From Stappia sp. BW2 (GTDB lineage Bacteria > Pseudomonadota > Alphaproteobacteria > Rhizobiales > Stappiaceae): a stretch of DNA of 64,000 nt. The translations under genes were made by a program, and so were the position numbers. Where the stretch lies: NCBI RefSeq assembly GCF_008107695.1, contig NZ_VIRG01000070.1:1823464-1887463 (forward strand), given 5' to 3'. Shown here one piece after another: positions 18,599 through 26,754 of the stretch. The first letter of the stretch is position 1, and each line of letters begins with the position of its first letter. The notes below the pieces were generated by a model that worked only from the letters and a program-made list of their open reading frames with translations, was not told the origin of the DNA and ran no database searches.

Positions 18599-19177
18599 AT
18601 GACCACACCGTCGCGCCCCCCATCGAAGCCATCGGGTCACCTCTTTGGCGATCCGGAAGACCTGCTCATTGACCGCGCCGAGCGCGCGCGAAGACAATGG
18701 CAAAGGGAAATACCAGAGATCGCGGATGAGCTTTCGCCAATGGTTCTGCTGGGGCGACTGAACGAAGCCTCACAGGTACTGGCTCGCGACTATCTTGTGC
18801 CTGCCTATGCGGAAATCGGACTGAAGTCGGGTGAATTCGACGTTCTGGCTACGCTCGTACGCTCGGGCCCGCCCTACAAGCTCACGCCAACGGAACTCTA
18901 CCGCTCAACGATGATGAGTTCGGGTGGCATGACTGCGCGTCTGGACAAGCTGGAAAAGGCGGACCTTGTGGAACGCTGCCCGCACCCGGACGACAGGCGG
19001 GCGCTTACCGTGTGCCTGACTGAAAAAGGACTGAAGCTGATCAAGGATCAGATGCCCGACTACATTGCGACACAGCAACGCGCTGTCAGCGGGTTAAGTC
19101 CCAAAGAACAAGGTCAACTGTCAGACCTTCTTGAAAAGCTCATTCGCTCTGTCAACGATCCCCTGGCAAAACCCTGA
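18599..19177 (+). CDS. MarR-family transcriptional regulator
   Basis: 192 residues from the ATG at 18599 with GGAG 9 nt upstream; an in-frame ATG at 18569 lacks a ribosome site. The winged helix-turn-helix spans about 85-155: TPTELYRSTMMSSGGMTARLDKLEKADLV is the recognition region and HPDDRRALTVCLTEKG the wing. An N-terminal extension of about 50 residues precedes the dimer helix. MarR proteins usually repress their own gene and a divergent transporter; the DMT gene and the operators at 18425-18455 fit this. The inducer is unknown. Confidence 0.9.
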   Translation: MTTPSRPPSKPSGHLFGDPEDLLIDRAERARRQWQREIPEIADELSPMVLLGRLNEASQVLARDYLVPAYAEIGLKSGEFDVLATLVRSGPPYKLTPTELYRSTMMSSGGMTARLDKLEKADLVERCPHPDDRRALTVCLTEKGLKLIKDQMPDYIATQQRAVSGLSPKEQGQLSDLLEKLIRSVNDPLAKP

Positions 19178-19332
19178 CAGGTTGCTCGCTTCGTTCAGAA
19201 GCGGTGTCGGTCTGGCAGCCTCCGGCAAGCTGCAGGTCTTGTGACTTACCGTCACTGTGAACACGATCCGGATTGTTTTTCAGCCCCAGATGACCAATTC
19301 TTTGACCGAACAAAACACCGGGACGACACATC

Positions 19333-20097
19333 ATGCTCAAATGGGTTACGCGCATTCTCGCCATCCTGCTCTTCACTCTGCCGGCCCTGGCCCAGGAAGA
19401 GCTGCAGATTCGCGATATTGAAAAAGGAACTGGTGAAGAAGCGAATGTCGGTGAAACGGTGGTGGTGCATTACACTGGCTGGCTGATGGATGGAACCAAG
19501 TTCGATTCCAGTGTCGACCGCGGCACACCGTTCTCGTTCACCCTTGGGGAACGCCGCGTTATCCCCGGCTGGGAAAAAGGCGTGGAGGGCATGCAGGTCG
19601 GCGGCAAGCGCGAGCTCATCATCCCGCCGGACATGGCATACGGTTCACAAGGGGCCGGTGGCGTCATTCCGCCGGATGCCACCTTGAAGTTCGAAATCGA
19701 ACTGCTTGAGGTCAAGGCAAAGAAATTCTCGGATATCGATAATGGCACCCTCAAGGCCAAGCTCGCCTCGGGTGCAACAGTTATTGATATCCGGCGCCCA
19801 GACGAATGGAAACAAACCGGCGTCATTCCCGGAAGCCACCTGGTAACGTTCTTCAACGACAGCGGCCAGGTGAACCCGGCTTTCGGCAGCGAGCTGAAGA
19901 AGCTGATTTCAAGCCCGTCCGATGAAGTTGTGCTTCTCTGCCAGACCGGTCAGCGAAGCCAGGTCTTGTCAGAGTATCTGGCGGGTCAGGCCGGGTTTAC
20001 CAACGTGGTCAACGTCGAAAAGGGAATCGCCCGCTGGATCGAAGACGGTGGCGACGTTACCCAGGCTACCTTGCCGGAGAATTGCTGGCTCTGCTGA
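19333..20097 (+). CDS. Exported FKBP-type prolyl isomerase fused to a rhodanese domain
   Basis: 254 residues. A Sec signal peptide (1-20, cut after ALA) precedes an FKBP domain at about 25-128 with VVHYTGWLMDGTKFDSS, FTLGERRVIPGWEKGVEGM and IIPPDMAYG intact. A rhodanese-like domain follows at about 130-245; its active loop CQTGQRSQ puts the catalytic cysteine at Cys203. The protein ends CWLC, a possible redox pair. Prolyl isomerisation and sulfur or redox transfer would act together in the periplasm. It stands alone between the MarR gene and sthA. The fused order is seen directly; the joint role is inference. Confidence 0.9.
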   Translation: MLKWVTRILAILLFTLPALAQEELQIRDIEKGTGEEANVGETVVVHYTGWLMDGTKFDSSVDRGTPFSFTLGERRVIPGWEKGVEGMQVGGKRELIIPPDMAYGSQGAGGVIPPDATLKFEIELLEVKAKKFSDIDNGTLKAKLASGATVIDIRRPDEWKQTGVIPGSHLVTFFNDSGQVNPAFGSELKKLISSPSDEVVLLCQTGQRSQVLSEYLAGQAGFTNVVNVEKGIARWIEDGGDVTQATLPENCWLC

Positions 20098-20186
20098 GCG
20101 CCACTCCCCCCAAGGCACCTGCCCCGTTTTCCGCACTTGGCAGGCCATCGACGCCGCTCTTGTGAAGCAAGGTCCATGCCGAGTGA

Positions 20187-21587
20187 TCAATCGTCAAGCG
20201 GCGGCATGCGGTTCCAGGCGTCGAGTGCGGCGATCTTGTAAGCCTCGGCCAGTGTCGGGTAGTTGAAGGTATTTTCCACGAAATACTCCAGCGTACCGCG
20301 CAGATTGAGAACAGCCTGTCCGATATGGACAAGTTCCGTCGCCCCCTCTCCGACTATGTGGCATCCAAGAAGACGGCGGGTCTTGAGGGAGAAGATCATC
20401 TTCAGCATGCCGGTATCGAGGCCCATGATGTGGCCGCGTGACGTTTCCCGGAACCGTGCGACACCGCATTCGTAAGGAATGCCGCGGGTCTTGATCTCTT
20501 CCTCGGTCATGCCAACAGTGGAAATTTCCGGTACGGCATAGATGCCGTAGGGAAAATACTCGGGCGGATCGTAGGCTTTCTCCCCCAACGCATGGCAAGC
20601 CGCGATGCGCCCCTGCTCCATCGATGTCGAGGCGAGACTGGGAAAGCCGATGACATCACCGGCCGCGAAGATATGCGGCACGTCGGTCTGGAAGGTCATG
20701 GGATCAACCTTCAGTCGACCGCGATGATCCACGTCCAGTCCGCAACTTTGCAGGTTCAGGTTCGGCGTCGCCCCCATGCGCCCAGCCGCGAACAGAATGA
20801 CGTTCGACCGCACACAGCGGCCGCCTTCCAGCGTGATTTCACAATCCGCGGGCCCGTTTTTCTCGATCTTTTCGACCTTCGCCCCAAACCGAAGCGCAAT
20901 TCCACGGTCACGTAGCTGGTGCGTGAAATCAGCAACGAGTTCCTTGTCCAGAAAGTCGAGCATGGTGTCGCGCGGTTCGATCAGCGTGACATGCACATCG
21001 AGCGCGGAGAAGATCGAAGCGTATTCGACACCTATAACACCCGCGCCGATGACCGCGATCGACCGTGGCAGTTCGGTCAGTTCCAGGATCTCGTCACTGT
21101 CGAGAACAAATTCTCCATCGAAGGGCACATAGCCGGGACGGAACGGCTTCGTGCCGACAGCGATGATGAACTTGTCCGAGGTAATGTGGTGAATTTCCCC
21201 CGTGTCGCCTTCCACCTCGATCTTATGCGGTTCGACGAATTTGGCCTCACCCCGGATCGTATCGACCTTGTTGCGGGCAAACTGATGCTCGAGAACCTCG
21301 ACTTCGTGGTTGAGGGTAATGTGCAGCCGCGCACGAAGATCCGCTGCCGTCAGGTCGTCCTTCACCCGGTAGGAACGGCCGTAAAAGCCGCGCTCGCGCC
21401 ATCCCGTCAAGTTCAAAACGGTTTCACGCAGCGTCTTGGAAGGAATGGTGCCGGTATGGACGGATACGCCGCCAACCCGCCGGCCGCGCTCCACCACCAG
21501 AACGTCATAGCCGAATTTTGCTGCCTGAATTGCCGCCCTGCGTCCGGCTGGTCCGCTGCCGATCACAACAAGATCGTAGTGTTCCAT
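20187..21587 (-). CDS. sthA: Soluble pyridine nucleotide transhydrogenase
   Basis: 466 residues from the ATG at 21587 (AGGGG just upstream). FAD motif GSGPAGRRAAIQAAKFG (about 10-26), NAD(P) motif VIGAGVIGVEYASIF, ATG-like FAAGRMG and AAGDVIG are all present, with a dimerisation domain at the end. The redox-active CxxxxC of disulfide reductases is replaced by SVHTGTIP, as expected for SthA, which moves hydride between NADPH and NAD+ without a dithiol. It rebalances NADPH in the cytoplasm. No operon partner is visible. Confidence 0.93.
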   Translation of the reverse strand: MEHYDLVVIGSGPAGRRAAIQAAKFGYDVLVVERGRRVGGVSVHTGTIPSKTLRETVLNLTGWRERGFYGRSYRVKDDLTAADLRARLHITLNHEVEVLEHQFARNKVDTIRGEAKFVEPHKIEVEGDTGEIHHITSDKFIIAVGTKPFRPGYVPFDGEFVLDSDEILELTELPRSIAVIGAGVIGVEYASIFSALDVHVTLIEPRDTMLDFLDKELVADFTHQLRDRGIALRFGAKVEKIEKNGPADCEITLEGGRCVRSNVILFAAGRMGATPNLNLQSCGLDVDHRGRLKVDPMTFQTDVPHIFAAGDVIGFPSLASTSMEQGRIAACHALGEKAYDPPEYFPYGIYAVPEISTVGMTEEEIKTRGIPYECGVARFRETSRGHIMGLDTGMLKMIFSLKTRRLLGCHIVGEGATELVHIGQAVLNLRGTLEYFVENTFNYPTLAEAYKIAALDAWNRMPPLDD

Positions 21588-21817
21588 ATGCCCCTCACTG
21601 CCAGTTTTTTTGTCAGCCTGCCGGCCCCCGTTCGTCGGAGACATCTTGCAAAATCGCTGCACTGCAAAAACAGCATCTCGGCGTGAGGGTCAAGAAGGCA
21701 AGCGGAAAATGCAGGCTTGCGGCAAGCTTTGGTGCATACCCGGTGACAATTGCTACTTCTTACAATGGCGCAAGACAAACGTGGCGGCTCGTCTGTATAC
21801 TGATCGTTGATAAGATT

Positions 21818-21838
21818 CTTGGTCGTTGCAACGCCAAG
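21818..21838. promoter_or_regulatory. 21-bp near-perfect palindrome upstream of the solute-binding protein
   Basis: CTTGG-T-CGTTGCAACG-CCAAG lies in the 373 bp between sthA and the next gene (21588-21960). The 10-bp core CGTTGCAACG is a perfect palindrome and CTTGG/CCAAG flank it. It resembles a dimeric repressor operator; no protein can be named. I see nothing else in that gap. Confidence 0.35.
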
Positions 21839-21960
21839 TGTCTTGCTATTGCGGGATCTATTAAAGAACCATTGTACGAGACCGCTACGGCGAATTGAAC
21901 TAACTGCCCGCGAGCCAGAAGTGAACTGGCTTCCCGCCACAGAAAGGATTGACCACCAAG

Positions 21961-22860
21961 ATGGGTTCATCGCATTCGCGGACAGCCTGCCAGGCAAAGG
22001 GGTTGCTTGAGAGGCTTTCCTTGAGGTTGTCCCTTGCTCCTGTGATTTGCGGCTCAATGCTGTTTTGGGCGACCGCGCCCGCAATTGCCGGCCATTCAAG
22101 CGAGTGTCCGGTCAGCGAAGATATCGTCATTGCGGCAGAAGATTCCTTTTTTCCTTACTCAGGCTTTTACCAGGGAGAGCTTCGCGGATTTGCCGTCGAC
22201 CTCATCAACGCGGCTTTCAATGCGGAACAGTGCTCCGTCATACTCAATGTCATGCCCTATAACAGGTGCGTCCGGAAGGTCGCCCAGGGTCGGCAACTCG
22301 CGTGTTTCACCACCACCGGGTCGGACGAAAACCGGCGGAACTACATTTTTCATCAGACGCCCCTCTTTTTCGAAAGGGTCCTGGTTTACAGCCATCCGGA
22401 AAATACTGCGGAATTTGATCCCGACTTCTTCAAGAACAAGACCTTTTCAGTGGTCAGAGGCTACACTTATACCGACGCGTTCGATGCAGATGAGACGATT
22501 GCAAAGGTGGAAGTGGACTCAGATCTGCAAACACTCGCGCTGACCGCAAAGGGACGCACCGACTACGCCATCGTTTACGAAAAGGTCGCGGCGTTCCACA
22601 TCAGCAACAGCCAGTACCTGGTCTCTCCGGCTCCGATAGCCAGACATGAACTCGCCAGATTGGGTCTGTTCGTGTCTTTCTCAAAAAAAATGCCCGAGCG
22701 GTCGAAGGCGGTGGCCGCCGTCCTCGACCGGGGACTGAACGCCATCCACAAAGATGGAACCTATGGTGAAATTGAAGCCAACTGGGACGAGTGGCTGCAG
22801 CACGGACTGAAAGAAGGACGACCGGCCCCGCACTGGGAAAGTGGACAGAACGCAAAGTAA
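21961..22860 (+). CDS. Periplasmic solute-binding protein, amino-acid (SBP_bac_3) type
   Basis: 299 residues from the ATG at 21961 (AAAGG upstream; a TTG at 21949 is less likely). The signal peptide has the core LAPVICGSMLFWATAPAIAG. The mature part has the family 3 pattern: FFPYSGFYQGELRGFAVDLINAA, a central domain with VVRGYTYTD and DYAIVYEKVAAFH, and a Gly-Trp-like C-terminal helix. Such proteins feed polar amino-acid ABC importers or act as sensor ligand domains. No permease or ATPase is adjacent, so this is an orphan and its ligand is unknown. Confidence 0.8.
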   Translation: MGSSHSRTACQAKGLLERLSLRLSLAPVICGSMLFWATAPAIAGHSSECPVSEDIVIAAEDSFFPYSGFYQGELRGFAVDLINAAFNAEQCSVILNVMPYNRCVRKVAQGRQLACFTTTGSDENRRNYIFHQTPLFFERVLVYSHPENTAEFDPDFFKNKTFSVVRGYTYTDAFDADETIAKVEVDSDLQTLALTAKGRTDYAIVYEKVAAFHISNSQYLVSPAPIARHELARLGLFVSFSKKMPERSKAVAAVLDRGLNAIHKDGTYGEIEANWDEWLQHGLKEGRPAPHWESGQNAK

Positions 22861-22886
22861 GCTTTTTTCGTTGCCTTACAGATCCG

Positions 22887-22892
22887 TATAAT
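22887..22892 (+). promoter_or_regulatory. -10 element of the trpL-trpE(G) promoter
   Basis: A perfect TATAAT lies 14 bp before the trpL ATG, so the transcript starts within a few bases of that ATG. The -35 region is poor. A very short or absent 5' UTR matches what is known for rhizobial trpL. Confidence 0.55.
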
Positions 22893-22906
22893 CTATCCCT
22901 CTTGCC

Positions 22907-22954
22907 ATGAACATGAACCTGAAAGCAGCTTGGTGGTGGCGCGGCGCGAAATAG
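22907..22954 (+). CDS. trpL: trp operon leader peptide
   Basis: 15 residues, MNMNLKAAWWWRGAK, with three consecutive Trp codons (22931-22939). Rhizobial trpE(G) genes are known to be controlled by attenuation through a leader with tandem Trp codons. Ribosome stalling at TGG-TGG-TGG when charged tRNA-Trp is scarce favours the antiterminator. No Shine-Dalgarno sequence precedes the ATG, which fits a nearly leaderless mRNA. Confidence 0.93.
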   Translation: MNMNLKAAWWWRGAK

Positions 22955-22995
22955 GCGGCCAGCAATCACTCATGCTCTGAAGGGATCGAGTATCC

Positions 22996-23040
22996 AACCA
23001 AAGGCCGCCGCGGGACACCGCTGGCGGCCTTGGTTCTTTA
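22996..23040 (+). terminator. trp attenuator
   Basis: AACCAAAGGCCGCC (22996-23009) pairs with GGCGGCCTTGG (from 23023) and TT, leaving one bulged A; a short U-rich tail CTTTAT follows. The competing antiterminator arm is GGCGGCC at 22954-22960, directly after the trpL stop, which pairs perfectly with GGCCGCC at 23003-23009. This is a complete leader/antiterminator/terminator switch. Confidence 0.88.
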
Positions 23041-23082
23041 TAAGGCCGTCGCAAAGGCAGCCACCAGAACGGGACAAGAAAT

Positions 23083-25269
23083 ATGCCGGTGCTGGCAGAC
23101 CAGACCTATGAAACCGACTGCGGAATTACCATTCTGCGCACATCGCGCCCTTCCGACTACGAAACCGGAACGTCTGAGTGGATTGACCGGCTGGATGCCG
23201 AATTGGGGGCAGTGCTTTCCTCCTCCTATGAATATCCCGGCCGGTACACGCGCTGGGACATGGCGCTGGTGAACCCGCCTCTGGTGCTGGAAGCCAAGGA
23301 CAGACAGGTCGAGATCCGTGCGTTGAACGATCGCGGCAGTTTGCTGCTGCCGGCAATCGCAGCGGTCTTGAAAAAATGCGACGATGTGGAAACGTTCGAA
23401 GCCGACGCCGCCAGGATCGAGCTTACGGTCAGGCGGCCCGGGCGGTTGTTCAACGAAGAAGAACGCTCCCGCCAGCCGTCAACCTTCACCATCATACGCG
23501 CTCTGAAGGACATGTTTGCCTGCGGCGATGACCAGCTCGGCCTCTATGGCGCTTTCGGCTATGATGTTGCCTTTCAGTTTGAACCCATTGAGCAGAAGCT
23601 CGACCGGCCGGGCGACCAGCGAGATGTCGTGCTGTTTCTGCCCGACGAAATTCTGATCGTCGATCACCACGGCAAGCGCGCCTACGTTCTGGAATATGAC
23701 TTTGTTGTTGGCGGCCGAACCACAAAGGGCATGGAACGGACAGGGTCCAGCCACCAATATACGCCGGCAAACCAGGATCCCGGCCGCGGTGACCATGAGC
23801 CCGGGGAGTATGCAAAGCTCGTCGAGAAGGCCAAGGATTATTTCCGCAGAGGCGATCTGTTCGAGACCGTGCCGGGCCAGACCTTCTACGAGCCTTGCGC
23901 CAATCCTCCGTCCGCCGTTTCGCGGCGCCTTGCTCAAATCAATCCCTCCCCCTATTCGTTCTTCTTCAATCTGGGCAATCAGGAATATCTCGTCGGCGCT
24001 TCGCCGGAAATGTATGTGCGGGTCACCGGTGGTCGCCGGGTTGAAACCTGCCCGATTTCCGGCACGATCCGACGTGGCAAGAACGCTATTGAAGACGAAG
24101 CGCAAATCCGCAAGCTTTTGAATTCCGCCAAGGACGAAGCGGAACTGACCATGTGTTCCGACGTCGACCGGAACGACAAGAGCCGTGTGTGTGTGCCAGG
24201 CTCGGTCCGCGTCATCGGGCGGCGGCAAATCGAGATGTACTCGCGATTGATCCACACGGTGGACCACATCGAGGGCATCCTGCGTGAGGATATGGATGCA
24301 CTGGACGCGTTCCTGTCGCACACGTGGGCGGTGACCGTGACCGGTGCGCCCAAACGCTGGGCAATGCAGTTCATCGAGGACCATGAAAAGTCCCCCCGTG
24401 CCTGGTATGGCGGCGCCATTGGCGCGATCCTCTTCAATGGCGACATGAACACCGGGCTGACGTTGCGCACCGTTCGCATCAAGGATGGCATGGCCCAGAT
24501 CCGTGCTGGTGCAACCTTGCTTTACGACAGTGTTCCGGAAGACGAGGAAGCCGAAACCGAACTGAAGGCGGAAGCCATGCGGGCCGCTGTCCGCGAGGCC
24601 GGTCTCGCGGTAAACGCGCAGGAAAAACACGAGAACCATAAACCTGGTCAAGGTCTCAAGATCCTGCTGGTCGACCACGAAGACAGTTTCGTGCACACGC
24701 TCGCCAACTACTTCCGCCAGACCGGCGCGGAGGTCGTCACCTACCGGACCCCGGTGGCGGACCATGTTTTCCACGACGTCAATCCGGATCTGGTGGTGCT
24801 GTCACCTGGCCCGGGCAACCCGAAGGACTTTGACTGCGCTGCCACTATCGGACGGGCACGGGCACGGGCTCTGCCTATCTTCGGTGTCTGCCTTGGACTG
24901 CAGGCGCTTTCCGAATACTTCGGTGCGGAACTGGGACAACTCGACATCCCGATGCACGGCAAACCCTCGCCGATTTCGGTTTCAGGTAATTCCATCCTGT
25001 TTGAAGGCCTCAACGCGCCTGTGGTCGTGGGGCGTTACCATTCGCTTCATGCCAAACGGGACACCGTTCCGGCTGACATACGCGTTACGGCGGAGACCGA
25101 GGACGGTGTCGTGATGGCGATCGAACACCAAAAAGAAGCGATCGCCGCGGTTCAGTTCCATCCGGAATCGATCATGTCGCTGGATCAGGATGCTGGTCAC
25201 AAGATAATCGAGAACGTGGTCAGCCGTCTCGTCTCGGCAAAAGTCCAGCAGGCCTCAGCAGCCTCCTGA
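23083..25269 (+). CDS. trpE(G): Anthranilate synthase, fused components I and II
   Basis: 728 residues. Residues about 10-500 form the chorismate-using TrpE part (SPYSFFFNLG, GASPEMYVRV, PISGTIRRG, ELTMCSDVDRNDKSRV, WAVTVTGAPK). A short linker leads to a glutamine amidotransferase (about 525-720) with nucleophile Cys603 in GVCLGLQAL and QFHPESI near the end. The single protein makes anthranilate from chorismate and glutamine, first step of tryptophan synthesis. Rhizobia and relatives carry this fusion, unlike the separate trpE and trpG of most bacteria. Expression is controlled by the trpL attenuator upstream. Confidence 0.96.
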   Translation: MPVLADQTYETDCGITILRTSRPSDYETGTSEWIDRLDAELGAVLSSSYEYPGRYTRWDMALVNPPLVLEAKDRQVEIRALNDRGSLLLPAIAAVLKKCDDVETFEADAARIELTVRRPGRLFNEEERSRQPSTFTIIRALKDMFACGDDQLGLYGAFGYDVAFQFEPIEQKLDRPGDQRDVVLFLPDEILIVDHHGKRAYVLEYDFVVGGRTTKGMERTGSSHQYTPANQDPGRGDHEPGEYAKLVEKAKDYFRRGDLFETVPGQTFYEPCANPPSAVSRRLAQINPSPYSFFFNLGNQEYLVGASPEMYVRVTGGRRVETCPISGTIRRGKNAIEDEAQIRKLLNSAKDEAELTMCSDVDRNDKSRVCVPGSVRVIGRRQIEMYSRLIHTVDHIEGILREDMDALDAFLSHTWAVTVTGAPKRWAMQFIEDHEKSPRAWYGGAIGAILFNGDMNTGLTLRTVRIKDGMAQIRAGATLLYDSVPEDEEAETELKAEAMRAAVREAGLAVNAQEKHENHKPGQGLKILLVDHEDSFVHTLANYFRQTGAEVVTYRTPVADHVFHDVNPDLVVLSPGPGNPKDFDCAATIGRARARALPIFGVCLGLQALSEYFGAELGQLDIPMHGKPSPISVSGNSILFEGLNAPVVVGRYHSLHAKRDTVPADIRVTAETEDGVVMAIEHQKEAIAAVQFHPESIMSLDQDAGHKIIENVVSRLVSAKVQQASAAS

Positions 25270-25318
25270 ACAGCCAATGGCGGGCCAAAACCTGCCATTT
25301 CTGTCTGTTGCACTTACC

Positions 25319-25352
25319 AACGGCGCCATTGATGGCGCCGTTTCATTTTTTC
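25319..25352 (+). terminator. Intrinsic terminator of trpE(G)
   Basis: AACGGCGCCAT (25319-25329) and ATGGCGCCGTT (25332-25342) form a near-continuous stem followed by TCATTTTTT, 50 bp past the stop. Confidence 0.88.
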
Positions 25353-25574
25353 CCAATCAACGTCTTGTTTTTCAATTCGGTTTCTCTACGCGTGCACGAT
25401 GTTCAATTCGCCATTTTGTTCCTGGAATTTTGCGATTTCGCACTGAAATTTTCGTGACTTAAAATTCGGAACCAATCCGGATGCCATCGCATTTTCTCCT
25501 CGACCGCCACAACGGTACGGACAACAGATCAACGTCCCGCCGCTGTATTTGTCAAAGTTTGAAGGAGAAAACTG

Positions 25575-25913
25575 ATGCTTACCCTTAAGAAGACGATCGT
25601 TCCCCTCATGAGTGCTTTCATCGCCTCCACCGCTATGGTCGGCTTTGCACAGGCAGACGACCCTTGCGGCAGCGACGGCAGCGGCGACAAGCCGATTACC
25701 GAGTGTCCTGCGGCTAACGCAGAAGCTGCTGCACAGGCACCTGTCGATAGCACCAAAAACATGGTTGGTGACCTTGATGGCGACAAGCCGTTGACGGCCG
25801 AGCAGCAGGTTACAGGCGATGCCGTAAACCACGCTTCGACCTCAATGGACCTGAATGGTGACGAACCGACCAACCAGCCGATCATCGACACCACCAACGG
25901 TAACGACTCCTAA
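25575..25913 (+). CDS. Small exported acidic protein with GDxP repeats
   Basis: 112 residues. A Sec signal peptide (1-27, FAQA cleavage) leads into an acidic mature part of about 85 residues with only two cysteines, Cys31 and Cys44. A short unit repeats three times: SGDKPITE, DGDKPLTA and NGDEPTNQ, each starting with a small or acidic residue and the last two preceded by D-L. This could bind Ca2+, but no full EF-hand is present. GAAGGAG precedes the ATG. A perfect terminator follows, so it is monocistronic. No family recognised; periplasmic or secreted location is inferred. Confidence 0.75.
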   Translation: MLTLKKTIVPLMSAFIASTAMVGFAQADDPCGSDGSGDKPITECPAANAEAAAQAPVDSTKNMVGDLDGDKPLTAEQQVTGDAVNHASTSMDLNGDEPTNQPIIDTTNGNDS

Positions 25914-25930
25914 CAAGAGCCGTGAAAAAT

Positions 25931-25960
25931 AGTCGCGCCTTCAAGGCGCGGCTTTTTTTT
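25931..25960 (+). terminator. Intrinsic terminator of the small acidic protein gene
   Basis: CGCGCCTT-C-AAGGCGCG with outer GTC/GGC pairing partly, followed by eight T; 17 bp after the stop. Confidence 0.9.
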
Positions 25961-26754
25961 GCCTTTCTCACGCTTCGGGCGCTCGCTTCCCTTCCCTATC
26001 TTTTCGAGAAATACTCCCACCGCCGGACCAAATATCTCAAAGATATATCAGAGAAATCTCTCTCACATATTCTCCTTGCCGCTCCAGGCATATTGATCGC
26101 CGGTGATTTGGGATATCGATTTCGCGAATCTCTCGTCCGCACGCCGATTTGATTTCACGTCCTGGACCCATCAGCTCACGAAAGAGCGTATCGATGCTTC
26201 CCGTAGGTTCGGTCGCAACGCTCCCTGCTTTCGTTGCCAAACGGACGTGGGATTTCAAGAGCAAAGCAGGACTTCACTCTCGCTCAGCTTTTCCCGATGT
26301 TCGCAACGCCAGCGCATGCGGACGTTTATTTTGTTCTTTTCACGAAATGGCGCACCAACCGAAGCAGCAATCTGGCTGACATGATCGGGTGACCAACCAG
26401 GCTGACCGAAAGTCCGGAAGGCAGTGACTCTCTCCTGGGCACGATCTGCATTTTAAGCGGTATCGGCGAGGTCGAGGCCTGTAAGCGGACAGCCGGCCCA
26501 CTTCAAATAAACTCATGCCTCAAACAACTGAGCAACTGAATCTAAATATTACGTAACGTCATTTTCGTATCGAAAAATGATTGTCTACCCCAATGGCTCA
26601 TAAGCTTTGGCATATGCTGAAGACTGCGTGACCAGAAGAAAGTTGATTAACGGACTACAACAGAGTTCTATGGATTTACGTCGGCAGATTTATTCCGCCC
26701 TTCATTGTTGGAAAGTAAAAACATAATTCCTGTCAAAACAGGATTTAGGGAGAC
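25961..26754. other. 794 bp without a convincing gene
   Basis: More AT-rich than its surroundings and without an ORF that has both a ribosome site and coding character; the longest frames here are under 95 codons and uncharacteristic. It holds short palindromes: TTACGTAA (26549-26556), CATTTTCG-TAT-CGAAAA (26560-26576) and TCCTGT-CAAA-ACAGGA (26728-26743), the last just before the next gene's ribosome site. The first part (26030-26110) is rich in GATAT/GAGA repeats. It may hold promoters or a small RNA; nothing is provable by eye. Confidence 0.4.
26728..26743 (+). promoter_or_regulatory. Hairpin before the ribosome site of the caspase-like gene
   Basis: TCCTGT-CAAA-ACAGGA is a perfect 6-bp inverted repeat with a 4-nt loop, ending 3 nt before AGGGAG at 26747-26752. 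It could be an operator half or an RNA hairpin affecting translation. Confidence 0.3.

Noticed and set aside
20187..21587. Lipoamide dehydrogenase or glutathione reductase
   Set aside because: The redox CxxxxC is absent (SVHTGTIP) and the sequence follows SthA.
25922..26384. Short open frames after the small acidic protein
   Set aside because: One runs through the terminator hairpin, none has a ribosome site or coding-like composition.
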